This document shows, piece by piece, positions 43,235 to 52,179 of a DNA stretch of 64,000 bases (positions are counted from its first letter, which is position 1; each line of letters opens with the position of its first letter). Location of the stretch: positions 372,001 to 436,000 of the forward strand of contig DAAN01000030.1 in the NCBI GenBank assembly GCA_001701135.1, written 5' to 3'. This DNA comes from Bacteroidales bacterium H3. GTDB lineage: Bacteria > Bacteroidota > Bacteroidia > Bacteroidales > Muribaculaceae. Position numbers and translations under genes: made by a program. A model generated the notes under the pieces. It worked only from the letters and a program-made list of their open reading frames with translations, made no database searches and had not been told where the DNA came from.

Positions 43235-43776
43235 ACCTTGATAACCTTTGTCTTGTCGGGTGATAGGCCGAGCTTGCGGCGGTATATCGCGCCGTTCTCG
43301 CCGTACATCTCTATCTCGCGTGAGGTAACGCCGTCGGCGCATATCTCGCGCACGTCGTCGAGCGTCATCAGGTGGCCTCCGATGTTGCGCCATATCACGA
43401 AATCGCAGGGATTCCCCTCCTGACGGTAGTTAGAGCAGTTGAACGCCTTGGCTCCGACACGGATCTCTCCGCCGCACCGGGGGCAACGCGCCACCACCGA
43501 CTCCATAGATATAACCCCGTCGTCGCCCATGACAAGCACCGTCGGAAATGCCTTCCACTCCTTGGTGGCGAAGCCGTCGAGCAATATGCTCCGTTTCTCA
43601 AGCAGCTCCGCAATCTCGTCATCGGACATCTTGCGGTTGCCGATCACTCCGTTTATAAAGAGGCCGCATTTGCCGTCCTCCCCGGTATTGTTCTCGCAGC
43701 GGTAGCCCTTGCAGGTCTTAACCACGTTGCCGCCGCACACCGGGCAGCGGCCGATAATCTTTGTCTCGTTATCCAT
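43231..43776 (-). CDS. Topoisomerase C-terminal repeat / zinc-ribbon protein
   Basis: 181 residues with two zinc-ribbon-like repeats: CPVCGGNVVKTCKGYRCENN and CPRCGGEIRVGAKAFNCSNY. Each resembles the C-terminal repeats of topoisomerase I/III (Toprim_Crpt). Between them is RKMSDDEIAELLEKRSILLD, a second signature of those repeats. No topoisomerase catalytic domain is present. It probably binds nucleic acid in the ICE processing machinery. Confidence 0.8.
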   Translation of the reverse strand: MDNETKIIGRCPVCGGNVVKTCKGYRCENNTGEDGKCGLFINGVIGNRKMSDDEIAELLEKRSILLDGFATKEWKAFPTVLVMGDDGVISMESVVARCPRCGGEIRVGAKAFNCSNYRQEGNPCDFVIWRNIGGHLMTLDDVREICADGVTSREIEMYGENGAIYRRKLGLSPDKTKVIKV

Positions 43777-43818
43777 ATTGAAATGTAAAAATTTTGATTG
43801 TCTTCAACTGTATTATCG

Positions 43819-44556
43819 TTATCTGTATTTGATGGTGTTCCACTCCCACACGAGGTTTTCGGCGATAGCCTTTCCCGACATCACCGAGGCCCAGCCGTCC
43901 GGGTCGAGAGAAAACCAGAGGTCGTTCCATGAGAGCGTGCGCACTTGCCATGCCAGCAGCCACAGGTCGGTGTTTATCGTTTCGAGGCGCGTAACTACCT
44001 CGTTGGCGATATAGTACCGCTCGGCGGAGTTGAGCAGGTTGACCTTATGTTTCTCCTTGCTGCCGTCGGCTCCCGTCACAGTGTAGCTCCCGGAGGTCAC
44101 GAGCTGTTTCATAAAGGGATATAGGGCAGCCATCTGGGTCGCAGCGTCGGTCAGCTCGTCCGACACCAGCAGGGCTATCGCCGTGCCTTTGAGGTGGCCC
44201 GGCACCGATTTCCGCAGCAGGTCGCAATTTTTCGGAATCTCCGTCAGCACCAGCTCCCCGGCGCGCTTGATCTGGTAGAGGTTCTGCATCGCGCCCTGGG
44301 CGTTGGAAAGATACTCCAGCATCTTGTTCTCAACGGAGTGAACACGGTCGAGGGCGACGGTAACGGCAGCCTCGGCGGCTATTATCCGCTCCTGGGTGGT
44401 CTTGCGCTTCTTATGTATGCTTTTCAGCTCTGCGGTCTGCGCTATCACCGCCGCCGTGAGCGTCGGGTCGGTCTGCTGCGCTGCTATCTCCGCTCCCGGA
44501 ACCGACAGGAGGGAGAAAGCTGCAAAAGCAATGATCTTACGGGGTATGGTTTTCAT
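43819..44556 (-). CDS. Exported helical protein, TrbJ/VirB5-like
   Basis: 245 residues with a signal peptide MKTIPRKIIAFAAFSLLSVP ending near EIAAQ. The mature protein is mostly helical (AELKSIHKKRKTTQERIIAA, VALDRVHSVENKMLEYLSNA) and ends WFSLDPDGWASVMSGKAIAE. Such periplasmic helical proteins occur in type IV secretion loci (VirB5/TrbJ); the name is inference from shape and context. It lies between the zinc-ribbon gene and the Toprim gene. Confidence 0.68.
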   Translation of the reverse strand: MKTIPRKIIAFAAFSLLSVPGAEIAAQQTDPTLTAAVIAQTAELKSIHKKRKTTQERIIAAEAAVTVALDRVHSVENKMLEYLSNAQGAMQNLYQIKRAGELVLTEIPKNCDLLRKSVPGHLKGTAIALLVSDELTDAATQMAALYPFMKQLVTSGSYTVTGADGSKEKHKVNLLNSAERYYIANEVVTRLETINTDLWLLAWQVRTLSWNDLWFSLDPDGWASVMSGKAIAENLVWEWNTIKYR

Positions 44557-44563
44557 CGGTCAG

Positions 44564-45754
44564 TCACATTTTAATGCCGGAATTGCGTCTTTCGGCAAGG
44601 TTATCGTCACGTTCATGCTTGGTAGACATTATCTTAGGCTCGGTGCGCCTGCCTAAAAGACAGTCGTTCCAGTCCTTGAAATCCTTTGGAGGCTGCCACT
44701 GCCCCATACGGTAGCGCACCGGGATATGGGTGCCCACCTGCGTGTATATGGAGCGTTCCGGCGACACATCGAAGCTCTTTCCTTTCGCCTCCACCATAAG
44801 CCCGGCATCGGTCTTGGTGATTTTCAGCGGAATATCCTCCACCAGTGCCATGAGGCGCAGGCCGTTGACACGCCCGGCAAGGTCGTTGTCGAAGCAGTCA
44901 TAGGCCCGTGCGTTCGGAAAACGCTCCATCACCCCCTGCACCTGACGGTCGGAGAATGTGCCGCCGAGCGACACGAGGGCGATGTTCTCTCCCAGCCGAG
45001 TGCGGTTGATCTGGAAGAAGGCCATAGCGTCGAAGGCCGATTCACAGAAGAACACATGGCGCACAAGCCCGTTCCTGCCGTGCGAGAGGTCGGCCACCCA
45101 TGCCGCCGTGGAAGAGTCGGTGCCCGCCGCCTTCGACTTGTAGCCCCCCGTGCCCCGGATCTCGTAGCCTCTTACCTTTTCACTGTCGGCGGCGGTATAG
45201 GGGAAGCCTATGTTGAAGCCGTTGAAATTCTCGTTGCGGCGGTCTGACACAAGGGAGATAAAGGGGGCGAGCGCCCTGACCGTTTCCGCAGAGAGTCCGC
45301 GCTGCGAGAACAGGCGGGGAATCCGGTCGGGGTCTATCGGACGGACGCTGTAACGCTTCGGGTCGAACACCTGCGGGGCGCACGCCTCGCGTACATATTC
45401 GCGCTCCTTGCCGTAGCCGGGTTCCGGCATATTGGCGAACTGCGCCATAACCCTGGCTATGCGCTGCCACTCGTTCTGCCCGGAGGCGTTGAACGAGCTG
45501 AGATTTTCGCGTATGAAGCTCACCACGTCACCCTTGGAGCCGTCGCGCCGGAAAAATGTCTGCGAGGCCTTGTCGCGGCGGTTGCTGACAATTATGGTGT
45601 CGCGCTTGTCGCCGCCCTCGCCCAGCACAAGCTCTATGTAGCGTCCGACCCCTGCCTTGCGGTCGAGGCGGTAGCCCAGCGAGTAGGCAACATCGTCGAT
45701 GCCGACGCGCGCCTTCAACGCCTTGAAATCTATCCTGTAGTCACCCGGAGCCAT
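44564..45754 (-). CDS. Toprim-domain protein (DUF3991-like)
   Basis: 396 residues. The N-terminal third (LKARVGIDDVAYSLGYRLDR, TIIVSNRRDKASQTFFRRDG, SKGDVVSFIRENLSSF) resembles the DUF3991/CHC2-like primase segment. The Toprim part has HVFFCESAFDAMAFFQINRT with the conserved Glu, and ARAYDCFDNDLAGRVNGLRL with the DxD-like pair. Proteins of this type on ICEs are thought to act as primases or DNA-processing factors on transferred single strands. Three bases separate it from the ArdC-like gene. Confidence 0.85.
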   Translation of the reverse strand: MAPGDYRIDFKALKARVGIDDVAYSLGYRLDRKAGVGRYIELVLGEGGDKRDTIIVSNRRDKASQTFFRRDGSKGDVVSFIRENLSSFNASGQNEWQRIARVMAQFANMPEPGYGKEREYVREACAPQVFDPKRYSVRPIDPDRIPRLFSQRGLSAETVRALAPFISLVSDRRNENFNGFNIGFPYTAADSEKVRGYEIRGTGGYKSKAAGTDSSTAAWVADLSHGRNGLVRHVFFCESAFDAMAFFQINRTRLGENIALVSLGGTFSDRQVQGVMERFPNARAYDCFDNDLAGRVNGLRLMALVEDIPLKITKTDAGLMVEAKGKSFDVSPERSIYTQVGTHIPVRYRMGQWQPPKDFKDWNDCLLGRRTEPKIMSTKHERDDNLAERRNSGIKM

Positions 45755-45756
45755 AT

Positions 45757-47076
45757 CTATGCGATTGAGAGTGACTTGGATGCCTTGCGGTCTATGCCGG
45801 CAATCTCCGACTCGTAATGCTTGCGTATGGCGCTGCCGAGAAATGCGTGCTTCTCGCGGTCGTCCGTGAGTTGGAAATACATACGGGCTGTTGACCGCTC
45901 AATCGGTTTCATTCCGAGATCGACTCCGTTGTAGGAGGCGCGTATGGCGAACCCGCCGGAGCGGGTCTTCACTATGGAGGCGTTCTTGAAAGGGCATATC
46001 TCATCCTCCAAAGGCGGCACCCACGGGTCGTTCTTGGCGAGATACGGCTGCTCGCCCAGGGCGAGACGCTGTGCGTCCACCCTGTCGAGTATCATTTCCG
46101 AAGCCTTGTTCACGTCGGCCATCACCGACACTATGAATTTCGGCTCCTGCTTCAGCACCGTAATCCAGGAATCGAGGTAGGCGGCCGAGTTGTCCGTCAC
46201 CCTCGCGTCGAAGCCCATCGAGTGTGAGATCATCGCGGCGGTAAGCTCCGCCACCAGCTCCTCCTTGGCATATTTCGGGTCGCCGAATTTCGCCCCGGCC
46301 TCACGGTTCAGCCTTTCGGGTGTCATCGTCGAGTGGGCCATCTCGTGGAGCATGGTCGAATAGAACTCCATGCCGTCGCGGTATATCTCCTCCGGCGTCG
46401 CGCCCGTGTTGAACTGCGCCTTCATAGGAAGCACCACCACGTCGCGGGAGGGGGAATAGTAGGCGCCCTCCTCCTTGCGGTCGGCCTGTATGGGGCAGAG
46501 CCAAGTCTGCTGCGCCACCATGTTGTCGAGGGCGGAGTGTGCGTACATCCCTTGCGTGTCGCGTATCTCCGGCACCTTGAAGCGGTCAAGTAGCTTCTGC
46601 ATACGCTCCGGCTGCACCTCGCGGAAATTGGTCTGGTCGAGGTTATACACCGGGAACGCCTTGATGAACGGTATCACGTCGAGTTTTTTCCGTTCATCCT
46701 GTGACATGGCCCGGTACTCGTCGGAGCTTATCTTCTTTCCGTCCTTGTCGCGCACCAGCATATCCCAATATATTACTGGAAAGGCCTTCTCGCCTTTGAG
46801 GACGTGCGCCTTGAAGTTGTGCGCCTGCTTGAAGGTCAGGAAAACCGGAAGCTCGTAGCCGTGCATGGCCGAATGGAGCTGGAGGAAGAAGGAGTTTGAG
46901 CCGGAGTAGTTGCGCCCGGTCACGTTCTGGGGCAGGCCGACGGAGGACGCGCCACCGATCCAGCCCTGCCGCCAGTCCGAGGCCTTCATACGCTCCATGC
47001 GCTCTATCATCATCTGCGCGAAGCGGTCGAGGGCCTGCTGCCCGGAACTGTTGTAACCGTCAGTTCCAGATGCCAT
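45757..47076 (-). CDS. ArdC-like antirestriction protein / zincin
   Basis: 439 residues. The N-terminal ArdC domain (LPQNVTGRNYSGSNSFFLQL, FLTFKQAHNFKAHVLKGEKA, FPVIYWDM) binds single-stranded DNA in known members. The C-terminal metallopeptidase-like domain has H244-E-M-A-H248 in LHEMAHSTM and a downstream Glu in EELVAELTAAMIS. Ard proteins shield incoming DNA from restriction. It overlaps the small gene at 47060 by 17 bases. Confidence 0.9.
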   Translation of the reverse strand: MASGTDGYNSSGQQALDRFAQMMIERMERMKASDWRQGWIGGASSVGLPQNVTGRNYSGSNSFFLQLHSAMHGYELPVFLTFKQAHNFKAHVLKGEKAFPVIYWDMLVRDKDGKKISSDEYRAMSQDERKKLDVIPFIKAFPVYNLDQTNFREVQPERMQKLLDRFKVPEIRDTQGMYAHSALDNMVAQQTWLCPIQADRKEEGAYYSPSRDVVVLPMKAQFNTGATPEEIYRDGMEFYSTMLHEMAHSTMTPERLNREAGAKFGDPKYAKEELVAELTAAMISHSMGFDARVTDNSAAYLDSWITVLKQEPKFIVSVMADVNKASEMILDRVDAQRLALGEQPYLAKNDPWVPPLEDEICPFKNASIVKTRSGGFAIRASYNGVDLGMKPIERSTARMYFQLTDDREKHAFLGSAIRKHYESEIAGIDRKASKSLSIA

Positions 47077-47287
47077 AGGTCTCGTCGTCTATGAGCTGGC
47101 GCTCCATCATGTCTATCTCTGTCTCGTCGTAATAGAACTCCGCCGACTCGTCAGACGGCTCTATGCCGTGCTGCTCGCACCATTCGAGGTATGACTCGGC
47201 GTTGTCGCTCTCCAGCATGAAGCGGAGGTGTCCTATCTGTCCGTCCTGGAGGAGCTGCACAAGCTCGTCGTATTCTAATCTTGCCAT
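47060..47287 (-). CDS. Small acidic hypothetical protein
   Basis: 75 residues, MARLEYDELVQLLQDGQIGH onward, ending SAEFYYDETEIDMMERQLID and ETYGIWN. Highly acidic. It overlaps the start of the ArdC-like gene by 17 bases, so translation is probably coupled. Family not recognised, though small partners at this place are usual in Bacteroidetes ICEs. Confidence 0.7.
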   Translation of the reverse strand: MARLEYDELVQLLQDGQIGHLRFMLESDNAESYLEWCEQHGIEPSDESAEFYYDETEIDMMERQLIDDETYGIWN

Positions 47288-47319
47288 TATGGTATTCTGT
47301 TATGGGTTATCGTTAGGGA

Positions 47320-48948
47320 TTACATTTTCATGGAGGCCGACTTCTCCATCGACAGCGGCGCGGCCAGCTTCGCCGCTATCTCCTGTCCGAGATACTTGGC
47401 GGCTATCTGCTCGCGGGTCGCGCTCTTGGCCTTGAAGAGCGAATAGCCGTCATCGAAGGAGATCTCCTGTTTCGATGTGCGCCCGCGTCCTTCGCCGAGG
47501 TCGGCCGACACGCGCCACCTGCCGTCCGAGCGGTCTTTGGCGACGCGGACACCCTTGGGGTCTATCCCTTCGGGGAGCCGGAACTGCGCGTAGTGGGAAG
47601 GCAGGTGCAGACGCTCGCCGAAGTTGCGCTCAACGAGCTGGCCGGGCGTCATAACGCGGTCGAAGTAGGCGTTGAGGTCTTCGCGCGAGGCCGGTGTTGA
47701 CATCTTCTTGTCGCCAACCTGCGCGTAGAACTTGTACCTGCCGTAGTCGGCGCGGGTCTCGTCGGTCTCCTTATACACGTTGAACTTGTCAACGGTCAGC
47801 GGGCCGGACGGCCCGGCAAGTCCGTTGGGATATTTGAAGGCCTCCTCCGGCACCCTCGGCATTAGCTTTGTCGGGTAGTAACGCTGCATGAGTTCCGGCA
47901 CGGTGACCTCTTTCTTCTCATAGGCGGCTACATCGGCGGGATCCATCTTCTGCGGCTTAAGCTGCTCGCCGTTGATACGGGCTGTGAAATACCAGTCCTG
48001 CGGGTTGACATTGCTTTGGTAGGCGTGGCCGTGCGTCACCTTGTCGCCGTTGACTGTCACCATCTGAGGTTCACGAGGCTTGCGCTCTGCCGCAGCCTCG
48101 CCCTGTGCGGCTGACTGCGATTCGCCTTTCTTTTCCTTCGGGGTTTCGCCGTCGGACGATACCCTGTCGGTCTTTGCCGGCTCCTCCTGGGGAGCCTTCT
48201 CTTTCTTTTTCTTTGGCATATCTTTTTCTTTATGGGTTGGTTCCTTTCTCTGTCGGGAATCTTCTAATCCCTCTTGTTCCTTCTTCTTCCGTTCAGGCTC
48301 TTCAAGCTGCTCGCAGATGGCGATCCTCAATCCGGATCTTACCAGTTTAGGCAGATATGTGTCGAGTGCCTTATCCGGGAACGAGGCGTTTGCCACGGTT
48401 TCACCATGGGCGGTCTTTATGTACCGTTTATCTATGCCGAGTATTGAGCAGGCCTTGTCGGCATCCTCCCGGTATGTCTGATAGGTGTCGCCGATTCGGA
48501 AAAGGAGTATGGCATCAGGATGTTTCCTCTTCATCTCGGTGAACTGACTTGTCAGTTTTTCCTCCATGACGGTTCCTTGGGGATTTTGCGATTGTCCGGA
48601 TTCTCGGCTTCTGATCTCATCGGCTTTTCGTAGGATTTCGCGGCGACTGTGGGCGAGGATCATGTTCTCTGTATCCTGAGCGTAGTGAATGAAAGGCTCG
48701 ATGCCGTCATAACCGGGAAAGTTGCTTATTCGTTGCTCCTCCCGGTCAATCCACTGGCGTATCCGGTCGGCCCTGCCATCGTAGTTACCCTTGAGCAGTG
48801 AGGCTTTCGACTGTATTCGGTTGGTAAGGGGATTGTAAAATGACTCTCCGCCAATAACCTTGTCAGCAATTTTGAGCGACACATTGAACAATTCCATGAC
48901 CCATCCACGCTCTTCCGCCGTTTGGATGTCCTCAGGTGACTCTTTCAT
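47320..48948 (-). CDS. ICE protein with MutS domain I-like segment
   Basis: 542 residues. After a helical N-terminus comes, at about 129-216, a segment close to MutS domain I: FTEMKRKHPDAILLFRIGDT, YREDADKACSILGID and LPKLVRSGLRIAICEQLEEP. A charged low-complexity linker (about 217-290, many Lys/Glu/Pro) follows, then a DUF4099-like region (WYFTARINGEQLKPQKMDPA) and a basic C-terminal part (ISFDDGYSLFKAKSATREQI). The MutS domain I fold alone has no ATPase, so mismatch repair is unlikely; DNA binding during transfer is a guess. Confidence 0.8.
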   Translation of the reverse strand: MKESPEDIQTAEERGWVMELFNVSLKIADKVIGGESFYNPLTNRIQSKASLLKGNYDGRADRIRQWIDREEQRISNFPGYDGIEPFIHYAQDTENMILAHSRREILRKADEIRSRESGQSQNPQGTVMEEKLTSQFTEMKRKHPDAILLFRIGDTYQTYREDADKACSILGIDKRYIKTAHGETVANASFPDKALDTYLPKLVRSGLRIAICEQLEEPERKKKEQEGLEDSRQRKEPTHKEKDMPKKKKEKAPQEEPAKTDRVSSDGETPKEKKGESQSAAQGEAAAERKPREPQMVTVNGDKVTHGHAYQSNVNPQDWYFTARINGEQLKPQKMDPADVAAYEKKEVTVPELMQRYYPTKLMPRVPEEAFKYPNGLAGPSGPLTVDKFNVYKETDETRADYGRYKFYAQVGDKKMSTPASREDLNAYFDRVMTPGQLVERNFGERLHLPSHYAQFRLPEGIDPKGVRVAKDRSDGRWRVSADLGEGRGRTSKQEISFDDGYSLFKAKSATREQIAAKYLGQEIAAKLAAPLSMEKSASMKM

Positions 48949-48950
48949 CG

Positions 48951-49736
48951 TCAGAGTTTTATCCCGGACTGCTTATGCTCCTTATGCGTTGGATCAAGCC
49001 TTATGGCGCGTTCCTTGGAATCATGCTCGACCACCTTCTGATACTCCCAGCGGTTCTTGTCAGTCATTACCAGACCGATATATTCGGGATGGAGGTCGTC
49101 ATAGCGGAGCTTCTGCTGACGCTCCCATTCCTTCATGTCACCCTGTACCACCCTGAATCCCTGCGGCTCCCTGAGGTCGATGCCGACGGTGACTTTCTCG
49201 CCGCCCACGTTGAGTTCCATAGGCTTGCCCTCGCGCACCTGCTGCTTCTGCTGCGTGCCGAGTTCGATGTCATTCACCTTCTCCATGTCCTTGAGCCTCT
49301 GCTCAATCTGAACTTCGGTCACACGGCGATGGATTATGGATTTCGTTTCCGGGTCGAGCTGGAGATAGCGGCGTGTCTTCTCGCCGTCAATATCGACGGT
49401 CTTTTGCAGCACGTCGCCATGACGGAGCGCGTCTATCTCCTGCTGTGACAGCCGGAGTTCATTGCTCCTTTCAGTGGAAAGCTCACGCTGCACCGGGTAG
49501 GCTATCAGTGTCGGGTTGCCGTCCCTGTCGGCTGCGAGCTGGAGTTTGAGGGGTAGTGTCAGTACGGTGCCATTGCCGGTGTTAAGCGATACCTGCAACA
49601 GCGGTGTCACCTCCCCGTCCATGAGCTTGCGCCTCACGTCCTGCGGAAGCCTGTCGGCCTGCTCCCTGTCGATGCCTAACAGCGCGAGTTTGTCATAAGG
49701 CAGGGAGGGTTGCTGATTTTTGTTCGGAATTTCCAT
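48951..49736 (-). CDS. DUF4099/DUF3945-like ICE protein
   Basis: 261 residues. The start YDKLALLGIDREQADRLPQD followed by VRRKLMDGEVTPLLQVSLNT is the DUF4099 pattern; LRLSQQEIDALRHGDVLQKT and DGEKTRRYLQLDPETKSIIH follow the DUF3945 pattern. These domains are widespread on Bacteroidetes ICEs, often near topoisomerase-like and ArdC genes; their activity is unknown. Two bases separate it from the MutS-I-like gene. First gene of the leftward backbone operon 49736 to 42437. Confidence 0.82.
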   Translation of the reverse strand: MEIPNKNQQPSLPYDKLALLGIDREQADRLPQDVRRKLMDGEVTPLLQVSLNTGNGTVLTLPLKLQLAADRDGNPTLIAYPVQRELSTERSNELRLSQQEIDALRHGDVLQKTVDIDGEKTRRYLQLDPETKSIIHRRVTEVQIEQRLKDMEKVNDIELGTQQKQQVREGKPMELNVGGEKVTVGIDLREPQGFRVVQGDMKEWERQQKLRYDDLHPEYIGLVMTDKNRWEYQKVVEHDSKERAIRLDPTHKEHKQSGIKL

Positions 49737-49800
49737 ATCAATAGATAAGTGGTTGTAAATTTGCGGCGTAACCGCTTGTCGGTGCCAAAATTATCCCTAT

Positions 49801-50421
49801 ATGATTGCTAAATCTGAAATTCCGAACATTTTTGTTGTCTGCGCCTGTGCGTTTTTCTGTCCTCAGTATGCCACAGCACAGTTCCACACCATTACAAAAG
49901 ACTCCCCGGTGACGGCAGAAACGAGCAAAATCATCACGCAAAAAGCTGAAAACAAAGACGATGTGGCTCAGCCGATGGAATTGGGAGGGCATAATGCCGT
50001 CAAAGAGGCTGACACCGCCCCGAACATCGTAAATGCACACGGTGTCACCGGATCAAAGTCGCAGCGCAAGCATATACACAGCGATGACAGCCTTCCGAAA
50101 CTTACGGTTCCCAACCTTGTCGCAGAGATCAGGCGGAACGGAATCAAGTACCCGAAGATAGTGCTGGCCCAGGCGATTCTTGAAACCGGATGGTTCAAGT
50201 CATCGGTATGCCGCAACAAGCACAACCTTTTCGGGCTTACCAATCCCAGGACGGGCGAATACTACGAGTTCACCCACTGGACGGAGAGCGTAAAAGCCTA
50301 CTATACCAAGGTGCAGTACCGCTATAAGGGAGGAAACTATCTGCTGTGGCTGAAAAACATCGGCTATGCCGAGGATCCGGGATACATCCGCGCCGTTATC
50401 CGGGTGCTTCGGATGCTATAA
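49801..50421 (+). CDS. Exported glucosaminidase (GH73-like lytic enzyme)
   Basis: 206 residues with a signal peptide MIAKSEIPNIFVVCACAFFC ending near ATAQ, a linker of about 70 residues, and a FlgJ-type glucosaminidase domain: YPKIVLAQAILETGWFKSSV with the catalytic Glu, RNKHNLFGLTNPRTGEYY and FTHWTESVKAYYTKVQYRYK. It cuts peptidoglycan locally, presumably to let the conjugation apparatus through the wall. It is divergent from the DUF4099-like gene across 49737-49800. Confidence 0.87.
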   Translation: MIAKSEIPNIFVVCACAFFCPQYATAQFHTITKDSPVTAETSKIITQKAENKDDVAQPMELGGHNAVKEADTAPNIVNAHGVTGSKSQRKHIHSDDSLPKLTVPNLVAEIRRNGIKYPKIVLAQAILETGWFKSSVCRNKHNLFGLTNPRTGEYYEFTHWTESVKAYYTKVQYRYKGGNYLLWLKNIGYAEDPGYIRAVIRVLRML

Positions 50422-50476
50422 TGTACTAAATCCCGATTTGGAGTGTCAGCAATGCGGCTTTTTCAAATTAAATTCG

Positions 50477-50484
50477 TAACTTTG
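50477..50484 (+). promoter_or_regulatory. -7 box TAACTTTG of the AlbA_2 gene
   Basis: TAACTTTG at 50477-50484, about 77 bases before the ATG at 50562. No clear -33 box. Confidence 0.55.
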
Positions 50485-50561
50485 CATTTGTAAATCATAT
50501 GATAGCCAAGAGGTAAGTACAGTTCGTCCTTTGCTATTGTAATTGTTTAATCATACACTGA

Positions 50562-52112
50562 ATGGAAGGAAACGGAACATTCCTTAGTGATAAAATCAAG
50601 AGATTAACAAGCCTTGGTGAATCTGCGCAGATTGAGTTCAAATCTGCTAAAGGTGGTTTCCCCGGTAGTTTTTGGGAGAGCTATTCTGCTTTCGCAAATA
50701 CTAATGGTGGAGTTATCATACTTGGAGTAGTCGAGAAGAACAATAAATTTCATTTCGATGGGCTTGATGAAGCGACTATTGTTAAATACAAAAAGATATT
50801 TTGGGATTGTGCTCATAACCGGGGTAAGATCAGTGCCTGCCTTCCCCGTGAATCAGATATAATCACGGAGAATATTGATGGCTCTTATATTCTTATCTGC
50901 AATATACCGAGAGCTAATTATGAAATAAGACCAGTATATGTCGGTTCCAACCCTTTTGGAAATACGTATCGCAGGAATCATGAGGGTGACTACCTATGTA
51001 CCGATACGGAAGTCCGTCGGATGTTTGCCGATGCCGAGCATGACCGGCACTCGCAGGATGCCCGTATTTTATGCGGATTTAACTTTGAACGTGATATAGA
51101 CAAAGAATCGTTCAGACAATATAGGCAGACCTTTGCCACCCTACAGCCCACCCATCCCTGGACCTCCATAAGCGATATGGATTTTATGAAAAAAATCGGG
51201 GCGTATGCAGTCGATTTTGAAACAGGCAAAGAAGGACTTACATTTGCCGGACTGCTGATGTTCGGCAAGTATGAGAGTATAACAAATGTAGCGGCAGATC
51301 CCTCTTACTTTGTCGATTATAGAGAAATAATTGGAGCTGAAGATTCAAGAATGAGATGGACTAATAGAATTTATCCGGACGGTCTGTGGGAAGCCAATCT
51401 CTATCAGTTCTATGTAAGAGTCTATAACCGCATGATCCAGTCGCTCCCACGACCATTCATGATTAAGGACGGAATACGTCAGGAAGAGACACCCGCACAT
51501 GACGCAATAAGGGAGGCACTTATAAACTGTATAATACACAGCGATATAAATGCTATGGGCAATATAGTTGTCGAGCATACCGATGATAAGTTTGTTTTCA
51601 AGAATCCCGGTATGATGCTCGTCTCAAAACAACAGTACTTCAAGGGAGGACGAAGCATTTGCCGTAATCCGGTGCTCCAAAATATCTTTATGCGTCTTGG
51701 CGGTGCGGAAAAAGCCGGAAGTGGAGTTGATAAGATTGTAGGAGGATGGAATTTCCTTGGCTTACCCGGTCCGACTGTTGAAGAAGAAACACGCCCGGAT
51801 TATGTAGTTCTTACCTTAACACTTAAAAATTGCACCCCACAAGATACCCCACAAGATACCCCACAAGATACCCCACAAGATACCAATAAAGCACTCCGTA
51901 AAGAGCAAAAGGTAAAGCTGTTATTAGAATTTTGCAAAGAACCTAAATCCTTAATGGAGATAATGAAACATTTAGGATTGAAAGATAGAAAAAGTTTTAT
52001 TGAGGGATATATTACCCCCTTACTATCTGCTGGCAATCTGGCAATGACGGAACCAGATAAACCTACGAGTGGTAATCAGAGGTATATTACGGCAGCGAAA
52101 CCAACTTATTGA
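50562..52112 (+). CDS. AlbA_2 (Schlafen-like) / RecG-C-like regulator
   Basis: 516 residues. N-terminal AlbA_2 domain: SAQIEFKSAKGGFPGSFWES, YSAFANTNGGVIILGVVEKN. The middle carries the ATPase-like RecG-C segment: RQEETPAHDAIREALINCII HSD split as in the family, NPGMMLVSKQQYFKGGRSIC, RNPVLQNIFMRLGGAEKAGS. At about residues 425-441 are four TPQD repeats, then a winged helix (SLMEIMKHLGLKDRKSFIEG). Such proteins act as regulators and occur in phage-defence loci. The gene is alone in its direction and AT-richer than the tra genes, so it may be cargo. Confidence 0.85.
   Translation: MEGNGTFLSDKIKRLTSLGESAQIEFKSAKGGFPGSFWESYSAFANTNGGVIILGVVEKNNKFHFDGLDEATIVKYKKIFWDCAHNRGKISACLPRESDIITENIDGSYILICNIPRANYEIRPVYVGSNPFGNTYRRNHEGDYLCTDTEVRRMFADAEHDRHSQDARILCGFNFERDIDKESFRQYRQTFATLQPTHPWTSISDMDFMKKIGAYAVDFETGKEGLTFAGLLMFGKYESITNVAADPSYFVDYREIIGAEDSRMRWTNRIYPDGLWEANLYQFYVRVYNRMIQSLPRPFMIKDGIRQEETPAHDAIREALINCIIHSDINAMGNIVVEHTDDKFVFKNPGMMLVSKQQYFKGGRSICRNPVLQNIFMRLGGAEKAGSGVDKIVGGWNFLGLPGPTVEEETRPDYVVLTLTLKNCTPQDTPQDTPQDTPQDTNKALRKEQKVKLLLEFCKEPKSLMEIMKHLGLKDRKSFIEGYITPLLSAGNLAMTEPDKPTSGNQRYITAAKPTY
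51835..51882 (+). repeat. Four tandem 12-bp repeats (CCCCACAAGATA)
   Basis: Four exact copies in frame inside the AlbA_2 gene, coding TPQD four times between the ATPase-like and winged-helix parts. The unit is a multiple of three, so copy-number change would alter linker length without a frameshift. Confidence 0.9.
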
Positions 52113-52179
52113 AATGACGTAGAAAGTATCGGTAATTTTGCAAAAAATTACCGATACTTTGCTTTACATGGAATCTCTG

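Noticed and set aside
42695..43393. Longer version of the membrane-anchored protein with an Arg-rich N-terminus
   Set aside because: The extra part overlaps the zinc-ribbon gene in another frame; the ATG at 43234 starts directly at a signal anchor and overlaps the previous stop by four bases.
51835..51882. CRISPR-like repeats
   Set aside because: Twelve-base units with no spacers, in frame inside a coding region. The TGTGGTACA sites at 15051-15323 are likewise too short and mixed in orientation to be a CRISPR array.
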